Origin: Sulfobacillus acidophilus DSM 10332
GTDB lineage: Bacteria; Bacillota; Sulfobacillia; Sulfobacillales; Sulfobacillaceae
NCBI GenBank assembly: GCA_000237975.1
Contig: CP003179.1
Coordinates: forward strand, 2,634,270-2,698,269
DNA length: 64,000 nucleotides
Direction: 5' to 3'
The notes beneath the pieces were generated by a model. The model did no database searches. It was not told the DNA's origin and was given only the letters and a program-made list of their open reading frames with translations. A program made the translations under genes and the position numbers. Shown one piece after another: positions 9,544 to 19,448 of this stretch (position 1 is its first letter; the number at the start of each line of letters is the position of its first letter).

Positions 9544-9548
9544 CGTGC

Positions 9549-11072
9549 TTATTCCCACTCAATCGTGCCGGGCGGCTTGGACGTGATATCGTAGACCACC
9601 CGGTTAACCGCCGGCACCTCACCGACAACCCGATTAGCAATCGCATCCAGAACCTCGGGCGGTAATCGTACCCAATCGGCCGTCATCCCGTCTAAACTTT
9701 CCACCGCCCGCACCACGAGCGGATAACCGTAGGTGCGCTGGTCTCCCATCACACCGACGGCGCGGATATCCAACAAGACAGCAAATGCCTGCCACACTTG
9801 GCGATTGAGCCCGGCCCGGTCAATTTCCTGCCGCACGATGGCATCGGCCGCCCGTACGATCGCCACTTTCTCGCGGGTCACTTCCCCGATGATACGCACC
9901 GCGAGCCCGGGACCGGGAAACGGATGCCGCCACACTAGCCGATCGGGCAATCCAAGGGCCGTGCCGATGCGCCGCACTTCGTCTTTAAATAGCCACCGAA
10001 GGGGTTCCACCACGCGAAAGCGCATATCCTCCGGCAGCCCCCCCACATTGTGATGGGATTTAATGGTGCGGGCTTGTCCACCGCCCGATTCAATCACATC
10101 GGGATAGACCGTCCCTTGGATTAAAACCTCGCGAGGCCCAAGCGCCTGTTCGGTGGCTTCAAAAGCCCGTATGAACTCCCGTCCGATAATTTTCCGTTTG
10201 GCTTCGGGGTCGGTCACCCCGGCTAAAGCCGCGAAAAATTGCTCCGAGGCATCCACGATGTGTAAATCAATCTGATCGGCAAATACGCTCCGGATCTCGT
10301 CCACTTCATCGGCCCGCATTAACCCATGATCGATAAGAACCGCCGTCAAACGATCGCCAATCGCGCGCGCCGCCAATGCGCCCGCAACCGCCGAATCGAC
10401 GCCGCCCGAAAGGGCGATTAAAGCCCGGCCTTCCCCGACCTCGGCTCGGATTTGGGCCACCGCTTGATCAATCACTTCCGCCGGACGCCAATCGGGACGA
10501 AGACCGGCCACCCGGTATAAAAAGTTTTCTATCAAGCGCTGACCCTCGGGCGTATGGTGGACTTCCGGATGGTATTGCACCGCCCATAAATTTCGGGCGG
10601 GATCTCCCATTGCCGCAATCGGCGTGGTCGGGGTTGACGCCAAAACCTGAAATCCCGGTGGGGCCGACTCGACGATATCGCCATGGCTCATCCACACCGT
10701 CGACGGTGAAGACAGTCCCTCCAACAAGGGCACCATGCGCTGAATCGTCATACGGGACCGCCCATATTCTTGCCGGGCGGCCGGAATGACCCGCCCTCCC
10801 AAAAGATGCGCCATCAGTTGCATCCCGTAGCAAATCCCCAATACCGGAATACCCAACTCGAATACCGCCGGGTCCATGGTGGGCGCCCCCGGTTCAAACA
10901 CGCTGGCCGGGCCACCCGACAAAATCACCGCGTCGGCCCCTTTATCCCGGATAGTCGCGGCCGGCGTATCGCCCGGCAACACTTCCGAAAAAATTTCCGC
11001 TTCCCGTACCCGTCGGGCAATCAGTTGATTATATTGGGCACCAAAATCCAACACAATGACATGCGAAGCCAT
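9549..11072 (-). CDS. guaA: GMP synthase (glutamine-hydrolysing) GuaA (507 aa)
   Basis: Converts XMP to GMP. The N-terminal glutaminase has Cys81 in LGICYGMQ and a HPE motif (QYHPEVHHT). The ATP-pyrophosphatase P-loop is ALSGGVDSAV near residue 220, and the C-terminus KPPGTIEWE is the conserved XMP-binding tail. AAGGAG inside the end of hpt precedes the ATG. It works with GuaB encoded at 20.8-22.2 kb. It is the last gene of the merR-hpt-guaA unit, ending at a clear terminator. Confidence 0.98.
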   Translation of the reverse strand: MASHVIVLDFGAQYNQLIARRVREAEIFSEVLPGDTPAATIRDKGADAVILSGGPASVFEPGAPTMDPAVFELGIPVLGICYGMQLMAHLLGGRVIPAARQEYGRSRMTIQRMVPLLEGLSSPSTVWMSHGDIVESAPPGFQVLASTPTTPIAAMGDPARNLWAVQYHPEVHHTPEGQRLIENFLYRVAGLRPDWRPAEVIDQAVAQIRAEVGEGRALIALSGGVDSAVAGALAARAIGDRLTAVLIDHGLMRADEVDEIRSVFADQIDLHIVDASEQFFAALAGVTDPEAKRKIIGREFIRAFEATEQALGPREVLIQGTVYPDVIESGGGQARTIKSHHNVGGLPEDMRFRVVEPLRWLFKDEVRRIGTALGLPDRLVWRHPFPGPGLAVRIIGEVTREKVAIVRAADAIVRQEIDRAGLNRQVWQAFAVLLDIRAVGVMGDQRTYGYPLVVRAVESLDGMTADWVRLPPEVLDAIANRVVGEVPAVNRVVYDITSKPPGTIEWE

Positions 11073-11073
11073 G

Positions 11074-11610
11074 TTAACTCCTTACTAGCCGACAGACGTC
11101 ACTTAAATTGCGATAGCGCTCATCGACATCCAGCCCATAGCCCACCACAAATTCGTCCGGGATTTCAAATCCTTTATAGTGCACGGGCACCGCGACTTGT
11201 CGGCGGGCCGGTTTATCTAACAAGGCACAAATCTTGACGCTCATGGCGCCGCGCGATCGCACATGGCCATAAATGTAGTTCAGTGTGAGTCCGGTGTCTA
11301 CTATATCCTCGACCACAATCACATGTTTGCCGTCTAAACTGTAATCCAAATCTTTCAATATCCGAACCACACCCGAGGATTTCGTCGCATGGCCATACGA
11401 CGAGACCGCCATAAAATCGACGGCTAAAGGCAAGTCGATGGCCCGCGCCAAATCGGCCACGAATACAAAAGAACCCTTTAAGATGCCAATCAAGACCAAA
11501 CTTTTGTCCTGGTAATCCAGCGTAATTCGCCGCCCCAGTTGTTCCACCCGCGCCTGGATGTCTCGAGCACTTAACAAGACCTCCAGCCGCTCACCGGGTA
11601 ACGTTTGCAC
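11074..11610 (-). CDS. hpt: Hypoxanthine phosphoribosyltransferase (178 aa)
   Basis: Salvages hypoxanthine/guanine with PRPP to IMP/GMP. The PRPP loop is VIVVEDIVDTGLTL, and the N-terminal IGILKGSFVFVADLAR segment is typical of bacterial HPRT. The start is GTG at 11610, sharing one base with the TAG stop of the upstream regulator gene and served by GGAGGAG. It sits between a MerR-type gene and guaA, so it belongs to a purine-salvage unit rather than the common tilS-ftsH context. Confidence 0.95.
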   Translation of the reverse strand: MQTLPGERLEVLLSARDIQARVEQLGRRITLDYQDKSLVLIGILKGSFVFVADLARAIDLPLAVDFMAVSSYGHATKSSGVVRILKDLDYSLDGKHVIVVEDIVDTGLTLNYIYGHVRSRGAMSVKICALLDKPARRQVAVPVHYKGFEIPDEFVVGYGLDVDERYRNLSDVCRLVRS

Positions 11611-11996
11611 TAATGCTTCTCCTCCGTTTCATCGTCCCGGGATAGCCGTCGAATGATTTGCGCCCGATCGCGTAAAGGATAGAGCGATCGGTGCCGAGGG
11701 GCTTCCCCATGGGCAATGCGCTTACCTTCAAAATACGCTTCGGCATCCCATTCCACTTCGGGCGTCCGGTCATCGAGCCGCTCCCGAATCGCTTTCAGGG
11801 ATAGTCCGCTTTCCAAAAGACGCTTAATCTCCAATAAGCGCTCGATATCATGTTGAGAATAAAGTCGCTGGTTGCCCTCGCTGCGGCGCGGAGCCAAAAG
11901 ATGCAATGTTTCGTAATACCGGATGCGCCGCTCGGTGAGTCCAGTTCGTTCCCGGACTTCCCCGATGGAGAATAATACCGGTTCACTATCGCGCAT
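11610..11996 (-). CDS. MerR-family transcriptional regulator (128 aa), GlnR-like in its DNA-binding part
   Basis: The N-terminal winged helix FSIGEVRERTGLTERRIRYYE, then EGNQRLYSQHDIERLLEIK, is a MerR domain; among MerR proteins the wording resembles GlnR/TnrA. The C-terminal half is short, charged and has no metal-binding cysteines, so a metal sensor is unlikely. The ATG at 11996 follows AAAGGAAG. It leads an operon with hpt and guaA, suggesting control of purine salvage or a nitrogen/purine link (inference). Its own leader contains a long inverted repeat. Confidence 0.85.
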   Translation of the reverse strand: MRDSEPVLFSIGEVRERTGLTERRIRYYETLHLLAPRRSEGNQRLYSQHDIERLLEIKRLLESGLSLKAIRERLDDRTPEVEWDAEAYFEGKRIAHGEAPRHRSLYPLRDRAQIIRRLSRDDETEEKH

Positions 11997-12116
11997 CGTG
12001 CTAACTTCCTTTCACGAAATCCTGGCCGCTCCAATGAGAATCCGGATTTTTACGCTACCATGTCATCAGCCAAAGCTCAAGGAAAAAACGGTACGTTTGG
12101 CGTCGAACATAACAAC

Positions 12117-12153
12117 ACTCGGGGAAGCAGCCGTTTTAGTCACCCCGAGTATA
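12117..12153 (-). promoter_or_regulatory. Putative promoter and inverted repeat in the merR-hpt-guaA leader
   Basis: ACTCGGGG (12117-12124) and CCCCGAGT (12143-12150) form a perfect 8-bp inverted repeat with an 18-base spacer. A minus-strand TATACT (12153-12148) overlaps the repeat by three bases and could be a -10 box, with a weak TTAAGA 18 bases further up. The repeat could be an operator or a hairpin at the very 5' end of the roughly 145-nt leader. Confidence 0.4.
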
Positions 12154-12222
12154 CAATATCCCTCACATGTATCTTAACGGATTTGCGAGCCGCTTCAAAA
12201 CTCCTCTCATGCGAAAATGAAG

Positions 12223-12251
12223 AAAAACCTCGCCGCCATTCGACGAGGTTT
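12223..12251 (-). terminator. Terminator after the coiled-coil gene
   Basis: On the minus strand AAACCTCG pairs with CGAGGTTT (12-base loop region), followed by a T-rich run TTTTTCTTC. It lies eight bases after the stop of the gene at 12259. Confidence 0.85.
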
Positions 12252-12258
12252 AGGGAGA

Positions 12259-12750
12259 TTAGGCTTCTTCGATTCGGCTTCGTAGGTTCCGTTCGGCGAT
12301 CATGCGCTCCAATCGCGCGATCTCTTGATGCGCTTGCCCCAACTTATACGACAGCTCTTGCATCTTCAATTCTTGACGTTCAATGCGGTCGTACCGCCCG
12401 CGCATTTCTTGCGTCAGCACACCCACCAAATCTTTCAGCATAAGATGCTGCGACTCGAGCATACTGGCCCACTCCATCATTTCCGGGCGAGGCGTCAACG
12501 CCAGGGGCGCCGATAGGCTGCTCCGATGACGACGTACCCGCGTCGGTGCCGGCAAATTTTCCGCCAATGAGGCCAGTTCCCGATATTCCGCACGGTTAAG
12601 CCCGACCAAGTCCTCGGTTTTCACGACGTATGGACGCCCTGCCACACCTTTTTTCCGTTCGGCCGGCAACCTTCCCTGCCGGACATCGTCACGCAATGTA
12701 CTGGCTAATTCGGGCGCCAACTCCATCAATTGCGTTAGCATCACTTCCAT
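12259..12750 (-). CDS. Unknown protein with C-terminal coiled coil (163 aa)
   Basis: I do not recognise the family. The first 70 residues are charged and contain LVGLNRAEYRELASLAENL, which could be a small helical or winged-helix unit. Residues about 105-155 are a heptad-like helix rich in Glu, Gln, Arg and Leu that looks like a coiled coil. No membrane segment or cysteine is present. GGAGG stands nine bases before ATG 12750; a second ATG is at 12741. It is a single-gene unit between groL and merR with its own terminator. A DNA-binding or structural role is possible but unproven. Confidence 0.75.
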   Translation of the reverse strand: MEVMLTQLMELAPELASTLRDDVRQGRLPAERKKGVAGRPYVVKTEDLVGLNRAEYRELASLAENLPAPTRVRRHRSSLSAPLALTPRPEMMEWASMLESQHLMLKDLVGVLTQEMRGRYDRIERQELKMQELSYKLGQAHQEIARLERMIAERNLRSRIEEA

Positions 12751-13001
12751 GACTCATGCCTCCATTCCATCCAAATCGGACTGACATGGATATGATTCCC
12801 ATTCATTGCCGATTTCATTCCTAGAGGTTGTCAATCCCCACTTCGGATCGATTAGGCGGGGGGATGGTCCCATTGCTTGCCCAATCCTCGAGAGCCGGGT
12901 ACCGGAAACTTCGTGACCCGAACGGGCCGGATTGCGCAATGGTTTGACGTCAACGGACAAGATACCCGAAAACAAAGAATGGACCACGGCGCGGAATGAC
13001 C
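12751..13001. other. Long non-coding gap with three consecutive 10-bp palindromes
   Basis: No convincing gene lies here. CCCGAACGGG (12917-12926, arms CCCG/CGGG), ATTGCGCAAT (12931-12940, perfect) and TTGACGTCAA (12944-12953, perfect) follow each other with centres 14 and 13 bp apart. A minus-strand TTGACA occurs at 12834-12829, but no good -10 follows at normal spacing, so the promoter of the coiled-coil gene is not resolved. Confidence 0.5.
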
Positions 13002-13031
13002 AAAAGAAAACGCCCTGGGGTAGCCCAGGGC
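13002..13031 (-). terminator. Terminator of the groS-groL operon
   Basis: Minus-strand GCCCTGGG pairs with CCCAGGGC (four-base loop) and is followed by GTTTTCTTTTG. It lies 18 bases after the groL stop. Confidence 0.9.
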
Positions 13032-13049
13032 CTCTTGTCGCAAAGCGAC

Positions 13050-14675
<1,626 letters not shown>

Positions 14676-14731
14676 TTATCCTCCTTAACGATTCGATTTT
14701 CCCGCGGATCCCTTCATAATCATTCGTCCGG

Positions 14732-15034
14732 CTACGCCGGCACTTTAGCCGGGGCCATAACGGCCATTATGTCTGACTCCCGCAGCAGAAGATAGTCTTG
14801 GTTTTCCAGGCGTACTTTCATGCCCGCATCGGCCGCATACAAGACAACTTCGCCGACATGTACTTCTAATTGGGCTCGGGTTCCGTTTTCCAACAACCGA
14901 CCACTGCCAACCGCCACCACTTCGCCTCGGCCCAGCTGATCATGCGCAGTGTCGGGCAGGACAATCCCCGCTACCGTTTTTTCTTCGACGATCGGTTTAA
15001 TGATCACATGGTCGCTTAATGGACGTAGTTCCAC
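14732..15034 (-). CDS. groS: Co-chaperonin GroES (100 aa)
   Basis: Lid of the chaperonin. MELRPLSDHVIIKPIVEE at the N-terminus and the mobile-loop region KTVAGIVLPDTA are typical, with LLLRESDIMAV near the end. At 100 residues it is slightly longer than the usual 94-97 because of an APAKVPA tail. GGGGAGGG precedes the ATG. First gene of the CIRCE-controlled operon. Confidence 0.98.
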   Translation of the reverse strand: MELRPLSDHVIIKPIVEEKTVAGIVLPDTAHDQLGRGEVVAVGSGRLLENGTRAQLEVHVGEVVLYAADAGMKVRLENQDYLLLRESDIMAVMAPAKVPA

Positions 15035-15064
15035 GGTCTTCCCTCCCCTATGTGAACGGCTCTG

Positions 15065-15091
15065 TTAGCACTCGCTGAGCCTGAGTGCTAA
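15065..15091. promoter_or_regulatory. CIRCE operator (HrcA binding site)
   Basis: TTAGCACTC (15065-15073), nine bases, then GAGTGCTAA (15083-15091): a perfect match to the CIRCE consensus. It lies 30 bases upstream of groS and just downstream of the predicted -10 box, where bound HrcA would block transcription. No hrcA gene is in the window. Confidence 0.97.
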
Positions 15092-15107
15092 CAAGATTCC
15101 ATGAAGG

Positions 15108-15136
15108 AGTTTACCCAATCTCTCCGTCTCCGTCAA
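15108..15136 (-). promoter_or_regulatory. Vegetative promoter of groS-groL
   Basis: Minus-strand -35 TTGACG (15136-15131) and -10 TAAACT (15113-15108) with a 17-base spacer, ending 16 bases before CIRCE. Confidence 0.8.
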
Positions 15137-15181
15137 ATAATTCCCAGGATGGGAGATTCGGCGGAATTTGGGCCTCTCGCC

Positions 15182-15214
15182 CGCTTAAATCCTTCAAACA
15201 CCTGATTTTAAGCG
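15182..15214. repeat. Inverted repeat after the MoaB-family gene
   Basis: CGCTTAAA (15182-15189) and TTTAAGCG (15207-15214) form a perfect 8-bp inverted repeat with a 17-base spacer, just downstream of the gene at 15221. There is no T run, so it is at best an atypical terminator. Confidence 0.35.
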
Positions 15215-15220
15215 ATCTCG

Positions 15221-15700
15221 TCACTTTTCATGTTGCGTCTTTCCTTGTGAGACGTCCAGCGCATGCGGCAAGATGGGGAGCACGACGGGCCACAACTGCT
15301 CGATGGCTTTAGGGGATCCCGGAAAATTAATTATAAGCGTCGTACGGGCCAATCCGGCCACCGCCCGTGAAATCATCCCAAACGGAGTATGCGCTAAAGA
15401 AGCCTGCCGCATGGCTTCCGGAATGCCGGGAATTTCTCGGTCAATGACCGCCCGCGTCGCCTCCGGCATCACATCCCGCGGGCCCAAACCCGTCCCTCCG
15501 GTGGTGAGAATGAGGTGAATGCCTTGGTCCACCCATTCCCTCATTTGCGAAATCAGTTGATCGGCTTCATCCGGCAAGACGCGATACGCGACGACGGTGC
15601 CGATCGCACCGGCCAACCGTTGCAAAAGCGTCCCCGACGTATCGGCCCGTATCGCCTGATAGGAGGCGTCACTGGATGTCAGCACCGCAATAGTCCGCAT
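15221..15700 (-). CDS. moaB: MogA/MoaB-family molybdenum cofactor protein (159 aa)
   Basis: Family member that adenylylates molybdopterin before molybdate insertion (role known for MogA, and inferred here). Visible motifs are the nucleotide-binding TTGGTGLGPRDVMPEAT and NFPGSPKAIEQLW, both standard for MoaB/MogA. The single-domain 159-residue length fits. It lies 18 bases after moaC, in one direction with it. A likely customer in the window is the molybdopterin oxidoreductase at 44.2-46.2 kb. Confidence 0.88.
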   Translation of the reverse strand: MRTIAVLTSSDASYQAIRADTSGTLLQRLAGAIGTVVAYRVLPDEADQLISQMREWVDQGIHLILTTGGTGLGPRDVMPEATRAVIDREIPGIPEAMRQASLAHTPFGMISRAVAGLARTTLIINFPGSPKAIEQLWPVVLPILPHALDVSQGKTQHEK

Positions 15701-15718
15701 ACCCGTCCTCCTTTGGGT

Positions 15719-16219
15719 TCATTCCGGTTCTGGAGGCGTTTCGGTACGACGGTATGTCCCCGACCGACCTCCCGTTTTTTCCACCAACTGAACACCCGTC
15801 ATGACCATACCACGATCACGTGCTTTCAACATGTCGTAAAGCGTCAAAAGGGCAGCCGTTACCGCCGTGAGCGCCTCCATTTCCACACCGGTCGCCCAGA
15901 CCGTCTCCACCGTCGCCAGCACCCGAAAACCGTCGGGCTCCGGGCTAATCTCGACCGCAACATGGGTCAACGGAACCGGATGGGCTAACGGAATCCACTC
16001 GGCGGTGCGTTTCGCGGCTTGAATAGCGGCAACCCGTGCCACGGCCAGCACATCACCTTTCGGAGCCGCGTGTTGCCGCACCAAGTTCACCACCTCGGGA
16101 GTGGTGACCAGACGGCCCTCCGCCACGGCCCGACGAGGGGTCGACGGCTTAGCGGCCACGTCGACCATGTGCACTTCCCCGGCGTCGTTCAAATGCGGAA
16201 AGTCACGATGAGGGGCCAC
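15719..16219 (-). CDS. moaC: Cyclic pyranopterin monophosphate synthase MoaC (166 aa)
   Basis: With MoaA, turns GTP into cyclic pyranopterin monophosphate. LNDAGEVHMVDVAAKP is the conserved start, IPLAHPVPLTHV and TGVEMEALTAVTAALLTLYDM the core signatures, and KTGGRSG the C-terminal motif with the catalytic Lys region. The length is normal. Its start overlaps the stop of the upstream membrane-protein gene by 17 bases. No moaA is visible nearby. Confidence 0.95.
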   Translation of the reverse strand: MAPHRDFPHLNDAGEVHMVDVAAKPSTPRRAVAEGRLVTTPEVVNLVRQHAAPKGDVLAVARVAAIQAAKRTAEWIPLAHPVPLTHVAVEISPEPDGFRVLATVETVWATGVEMEALTAVTAALLTLYDMLKARDRGMVMTGVQLVEKTGGRSGTYRRTETPPEPE

Positions 16220-16580
16220 TCGGCATCTCTCCTTTAAGATTCATCCAGCGACGGGTCGGAGTGCCGGATACCCGAGCGGCCGACCACAGCACCGGCAAAA
16301 CGCCCGCCACATAACCCAGCCGGAGGCCGGTCAGGATGCCTTGATGGCTTTGGGGGACAGCCATTAAGGCAAATCCCAGCGCCACCCCGGTCAACGCCCC
16401 CCAGAAAGCCCGAGTGGAGGACCTCCGGAAAGTATACCGGGCCAATGCCCCCATGCCGATGAGCCAACCGGCCAACACCCAAAATCCGGCCCCTCGGGTA
16501 AACGGCCATAAGTAGAGCCAACCGGAAACCGCACTGATGACCATCACGCCACTTAATCCTATCGTCGACAAGCGGACCAC
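16203..16580 (-). CDS. Small membrane protein, unknown (125 aa)
   Basis: I recognise no family. Hydrophobic stretches at about residues 5-25, 32-48, 60-76 and 85-101 suggest four transmembrane helices, with Arg-rich loops (RYTFRRSSTR). The C-terminus is hydrophilic. It overlaps moaC by 17 bases and so is probably co-transcribed with moaC and moaB. A link to molybdate or cofactor handling would be speculation. Confidence 0.7.
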   Translation of the reverse strand: MVRLSTIGLSGVMVISAVSGWLYLWPFTRGAGFWVLAGWLIGMGALARYTFRRSSTRAFWGALTGVALGFALMAVPQSHQGILTGLRLGYVAGVLPVLWSAARVSGTPTRRWMNLKGEMPSGPSS

Positions 16581-16669
16581 TTTGTCACCTCACGTATAGG
16601 GTGCGCATCTCGCGCACACACTGCCTAAGGACTTTTCGGGGACCCGTAATCATCGAAAGGAGACCGACC

Positions 16670-17392
16670 ATGCGCGCCATTTGGACCCTTCTCGCAACCT
16701 GGCTGAGCTTTTGGGGATTTCACCCGGCCAAATTCCATCACATCACGGCTCCTCTCCCGCGCATCGTCGCCTTGACGTTTGATGATGGGCCCTCGCCGGT
16801 TTATACTCCCAAAATTCTCACGATCTTAAAAGACAACAACGTGCACGCGACGTTTTTTGTACTTGGCAGCGAAGCCGAAAGGTTTCCCCAGGTGACCCGG
16901 GAGATTATTCGGCAAGGATCGGTCATTGCCAACCACGGCTATGGTCATCTCAACTTTTTTCACGCGGGCGTCCAACGCATGTGGATGGATGCCGAAAAAA
17001 CCCAAAATCTCCTGCAAAAATCAGGGATTCCCACGGTCGCTTTCTATCGCCCGCCTTACGGCAACAGTAGCCCGCGGCTAATCGAAGCATTCCGGACCCA
17101 TGGCTATACGACGGTCTTTTGGTCGATTGATACGCGCGATTGGGCGATGCCGTCTACCGCCACCATTATTCGCCGCACCCTCAACCAGATCCAACCCGGG
17201 GCCATCATTCTTATGCATGACGGCGGCGGCAACCGCCAGCAAACGGTTGAGGCCGTCGCCGCCATTGTTAAATTCCTCCGGGCGGACGGATATCGGTTTG
17301 TCACTCTGCCACAATATGTAAAGGAGTTGCACCTCAATCCGCCTCCGGCCCGATTGCCGCTACCTGCCGAACCGCCCCCTCAGGCGGGATAG
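16670..17392 (+). CDS. Secreted polysaccharide deacetylase, NodB domain (240 aa)
   Basis: Probable metal-dependent deacetylase of cell-wall or other polysaccharide. All NodB motifs are visible: TFDDGPSP (catalytic Asp and metal Asp), NHGYGHLN (metal His pair), RPPYGNSSPR, DTRDW and LMHDGGG. The N-terminus RAIWTLLATWLSFWG is a signal peptide or anchor. I chose ATG 16670 because GAAAGGAGA precedes it; an in-frame ATG at 16601 lacks a ribosome site. It is transcribed divergently from the moaC unit. Resembles sporulation-type PdaA/PdaB enzymes in size. Confidence 0.9.
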   Translation: MRAIWTLLATWLSFWGFHPAKFHHITAPLPRIVALTFDDGPSPVYTPKILTILKDNNVHATFFVLGSEAERFPQVTREIIRQGSVIANHGYGHLNFFHAGVQRMWMDAEKTQNLLQKSGIPTVAFYRPPYGNSSPRLIEAFRTHGYTTVFWSIDTRDWAMPSTATIIRRTLNQIQPGAIILMHDGGGNRQQTVEAVAAIVKFLRADGYRFVTLPQYVKELHLNPPPARLPLPAEPPPQAG

Positions 17393-18228
17393 GTGTAAAA
17401 TCCGCGACCGGTTTTCCGTCCCCAATGGCCGGCATCCACCATCTGCCGCAGCAAGGGCGCGGGCCGGTACTTGGGATCGCCAAATCCCCGGTATAACACC
17501 TCTAAAATCGCCAAACAGGTGTCAAGTCCGATAAAGTCGGCCAACTGCAAGGGTCCCATAGGATGTCGCATGCCCAGTTTCATAATGGTATCGATCGCCT
17601 CGGGAGTGGCCACCCCTTCTTGCAAGGCAAAAATCGCCTCGTTAATCATGGGCATTAAAATCCGGTTGGCGATAAAGCCCGGGTAATCTTTTACCGGCAC
17701 CGGCGTTTTGCCCAATTCCTCCGCCCAGGCCATGACGCGACGGGTGGTCTCCGGACTCGTTTCGGCGCCTTCAATCACTTCGACCAACTCCATCACCGGC
17801 ACCGGATTCATAAAATGCATGCCGATTACCCGGTCCGGACGTCGCGTGGCGCGGGCCAACCGCGTAATACTGATGGACGACGTATTCGACGCCAATATCG
17901 CCGCATCCGGCAACGCCTGATCCAACGTTTCCATCAATTCACGTTTCGCCGTTTCTTCTTCAATGATGGCCTCTACCGCCAAATCGACGGCGGGCCAGGT
18001 GCTTCCCGGCGGCAAAGGCGTCAGCCGTTGCCGGGCCGCGGCGACCCGTGGGCCATCCGCCGGATTTTTTTCCCCGCGGCGAGCCAACCGTTTTTCGATG
18101 CCCGCCACCCCACGGTTCAAGGACTCACTCGCCACATCCGTCAAATAGACTTGCCAGCCGGCCCAAATCGCCGTTTCCGCAATCCCGGACCCCATTTGGC
18201 CGGCCCCAATCACTAAGAGGGTGGTCAT
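17380..18228 (-). CDS. hbd: 3-hydroxybutyryl-CoA dehydrogenase (282 aa)
   Basis: NAD(P)-dependent interconversion of acetoacetyl-CoA and 3-hydroxybutyryl-CoA. MTTLLVIGAGQMGSGIAETA is the Rossmann loop; IGMHFMNPVPVMELVEVI holds the catalytic His and VKDYPGFIANRILMPMINEA the signature helix. The 282-residue length equals clostridial Hbd. ATG 18228 follows AAGGAGGCC. It lies directly after the thiolase gene, so the two probably form a short C4 pathway. The 3' end overlaps the convergent deacetylase gene by 13 bases. Confidence 0.95.
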   Translation of the reverse strand: MTTLLVIGAGQMGSGIAETAIWAGWQVYLTDVASESLNRGVAGIEKRLARRGEKNPADGPRVAAARQRLTPLPPGSTWPAVDLAVEAIIEEETAKRELMETLDQALPDAAILASNTSSISITRLARATRRPDRVIGMHFMNPVPVMELVEVIEGAETSPETTRRVMAWAEELGKTPVPVKDYPGFIANRILMPMINEAIFALQEGVATPEAIDTIMKLGMRHPMGPLQLADFIGLDTCLAILEVLYRGFGDPKYRPAPLLRQMVDAGHWGRKTGRGFYTYPA

Positions 18229-18238
18229 ATTGGCCTCC

Positions 18239-19426
18239 TTAATCAACCCGCACGACGGTCGCCTCGCCTTGGCCGCCGCCCGAACAAATAGTCGCCACAC
18301 CGTATCCGCCGCCACGATGCCGCAACTCCAGAATGAGGGTCAATAAAATGCGGGCTCCCGACGCACCGATCGGATGTCCCAACGCCACCGCGCCGCCATT
18401 GACATTGACGCGGTCCGGATCCAACGCCAAAAGTTTCATGCTGGTCAACGTCACGGCAGCAAAGGCTTCGTTAATTTCCCACAAATGGACGTCCTGTGGC
18501 GTCAACCCGACTTTTTGCAGCGCCGCTTGGGCCGCATAGGCCGGCACCGTGTGAAGATATTTGGGCTCCCGCGAGGCCCACCCACTACTTATAATCGTAG
18601 CCAACGGCGTCAGACCCAATTCTTCCGCCCGCGCCCGATCCATCAACAATAGAGCCGCCGCCCCGTCGGTCAAACCCGGCGCGTTGCCTGCCGTGACGGT
18701 GCCGTCCGGTTGAAAGGCCGGCTTTAACGCGGCCAGCTTTTCGCGCGAGGTATCGCGCCGTGGATGCAAGTCGTCGCTTACCCGATTTCGGGTACCTTTC
18801 GGGCCGGGTGCCTCGACCGGGACGATTTCTTCCGCCAGCCGTCCCCGGTCTATGGCCTGAATGGCCCGTTCATGGCTCCGATAGGCCCAATCGTCTTGCG
18901 CGTCACGACCAATTTGGTACTCGCGTGCCACTTCCGATCCGTAAACCCCCATATGGCACTGCCCAAAGCTGCACCAAAGTCCGTCGTGGACGACGGCATC
19001 CACCAGCGTTTGATCCCCCATGCGAATGCCCCACCGCGCCTGCGAGGACACCAGGAAGGGAGCTTGACTCATTGATTCCATGCCGCCGGCGACGGCAATC
19101 CGGATATCCCCGGTCCGAATGGCCATATCCGCCAGATTAACCGCGCGGAGGCTCGATGCGCACACCTTATTAATCGTGTCACTCGGCACCGTTTCCGGTA
19201 AACCGGCGGCCATAGAGGCTTGGCGAGAGGGAATTTGTCCGGCTCCCGCTTGCACCACTTGGCCAAAAAACACGTAATCCACCCGTTCGGGCGCCACTCG
19301 ACCGGCGCGGTCAAGTACGCCGCGGATGGCGATTGCCCCTAAATCGGTTGCCGACACGTCTTTTAACGCCCCGCCAAACGGCACAAAGGGCGTGCGGGCT
19401 ACCGCCACCACCACCGTCTCTTGCAT
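18239..19426 (-). CDS. thl: Acetyl-CoA acetyltransferase (thiolase) (395 aa)
   Basis: Condenses two acetyl-CoA to acetoacetyl-CoA or the reverse. The nucleophilic Cys is in NKVCASSLRAV; the second active-site region is GHPIGASGARILLTL, and the base Cys is in ATICSGGGQGEA near the end. The length is standard. A 10-base gap separates it from the downstream dehydrogenase, suggesting an operon for acetoacetyl-CoA metabolism (polyhydroxybutyrate, fatty acid oxidation or ketone use cannot be told apart). Confidence 0.96.
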   Translation of the reverse strand: MQETVVVAVARTPFVPFGGALKDVSATDLGAIAIRGVLDRAGRVAPERVDYVFFGQVVQAGAGQIPSRQASMAAGLPETVPSDTINKVCASSLRAVNLADMAIRTGDIRIAVAGGMESMSQAPFLVSSQARWGIRMGDQTLVDAVVHDGLWCSFGQCHMGVYGSEVAREYQIGRDAQDDWAYRSHERAIQAIDRGRLAEEIVPVEAPGPKGTRNRVSDDLHPRRDTSREKLAALKPAFQPDGTVTAGNAPGLTDGAAALLLMDRARAEELGLTPLATIISSGWASREPKYLHTVPAYAAQAALQKVGLTPQDVHLWEINEAFAAVTLTSMKLLALDPDRVNVNGGAVALGHPIGASGARILLTLILELRHRGGGYGVATICSGGGQGEATVVRVD

Positions 19427-19448
19427 GCTGGCTCACTCCTTTACCCGG

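Noticed and set aside
9383-9548. Guanine riboswitch before purB
   Set aside because: Conserved purine-aptamer core not recognisable; the operator-like repeats explain the gap better.
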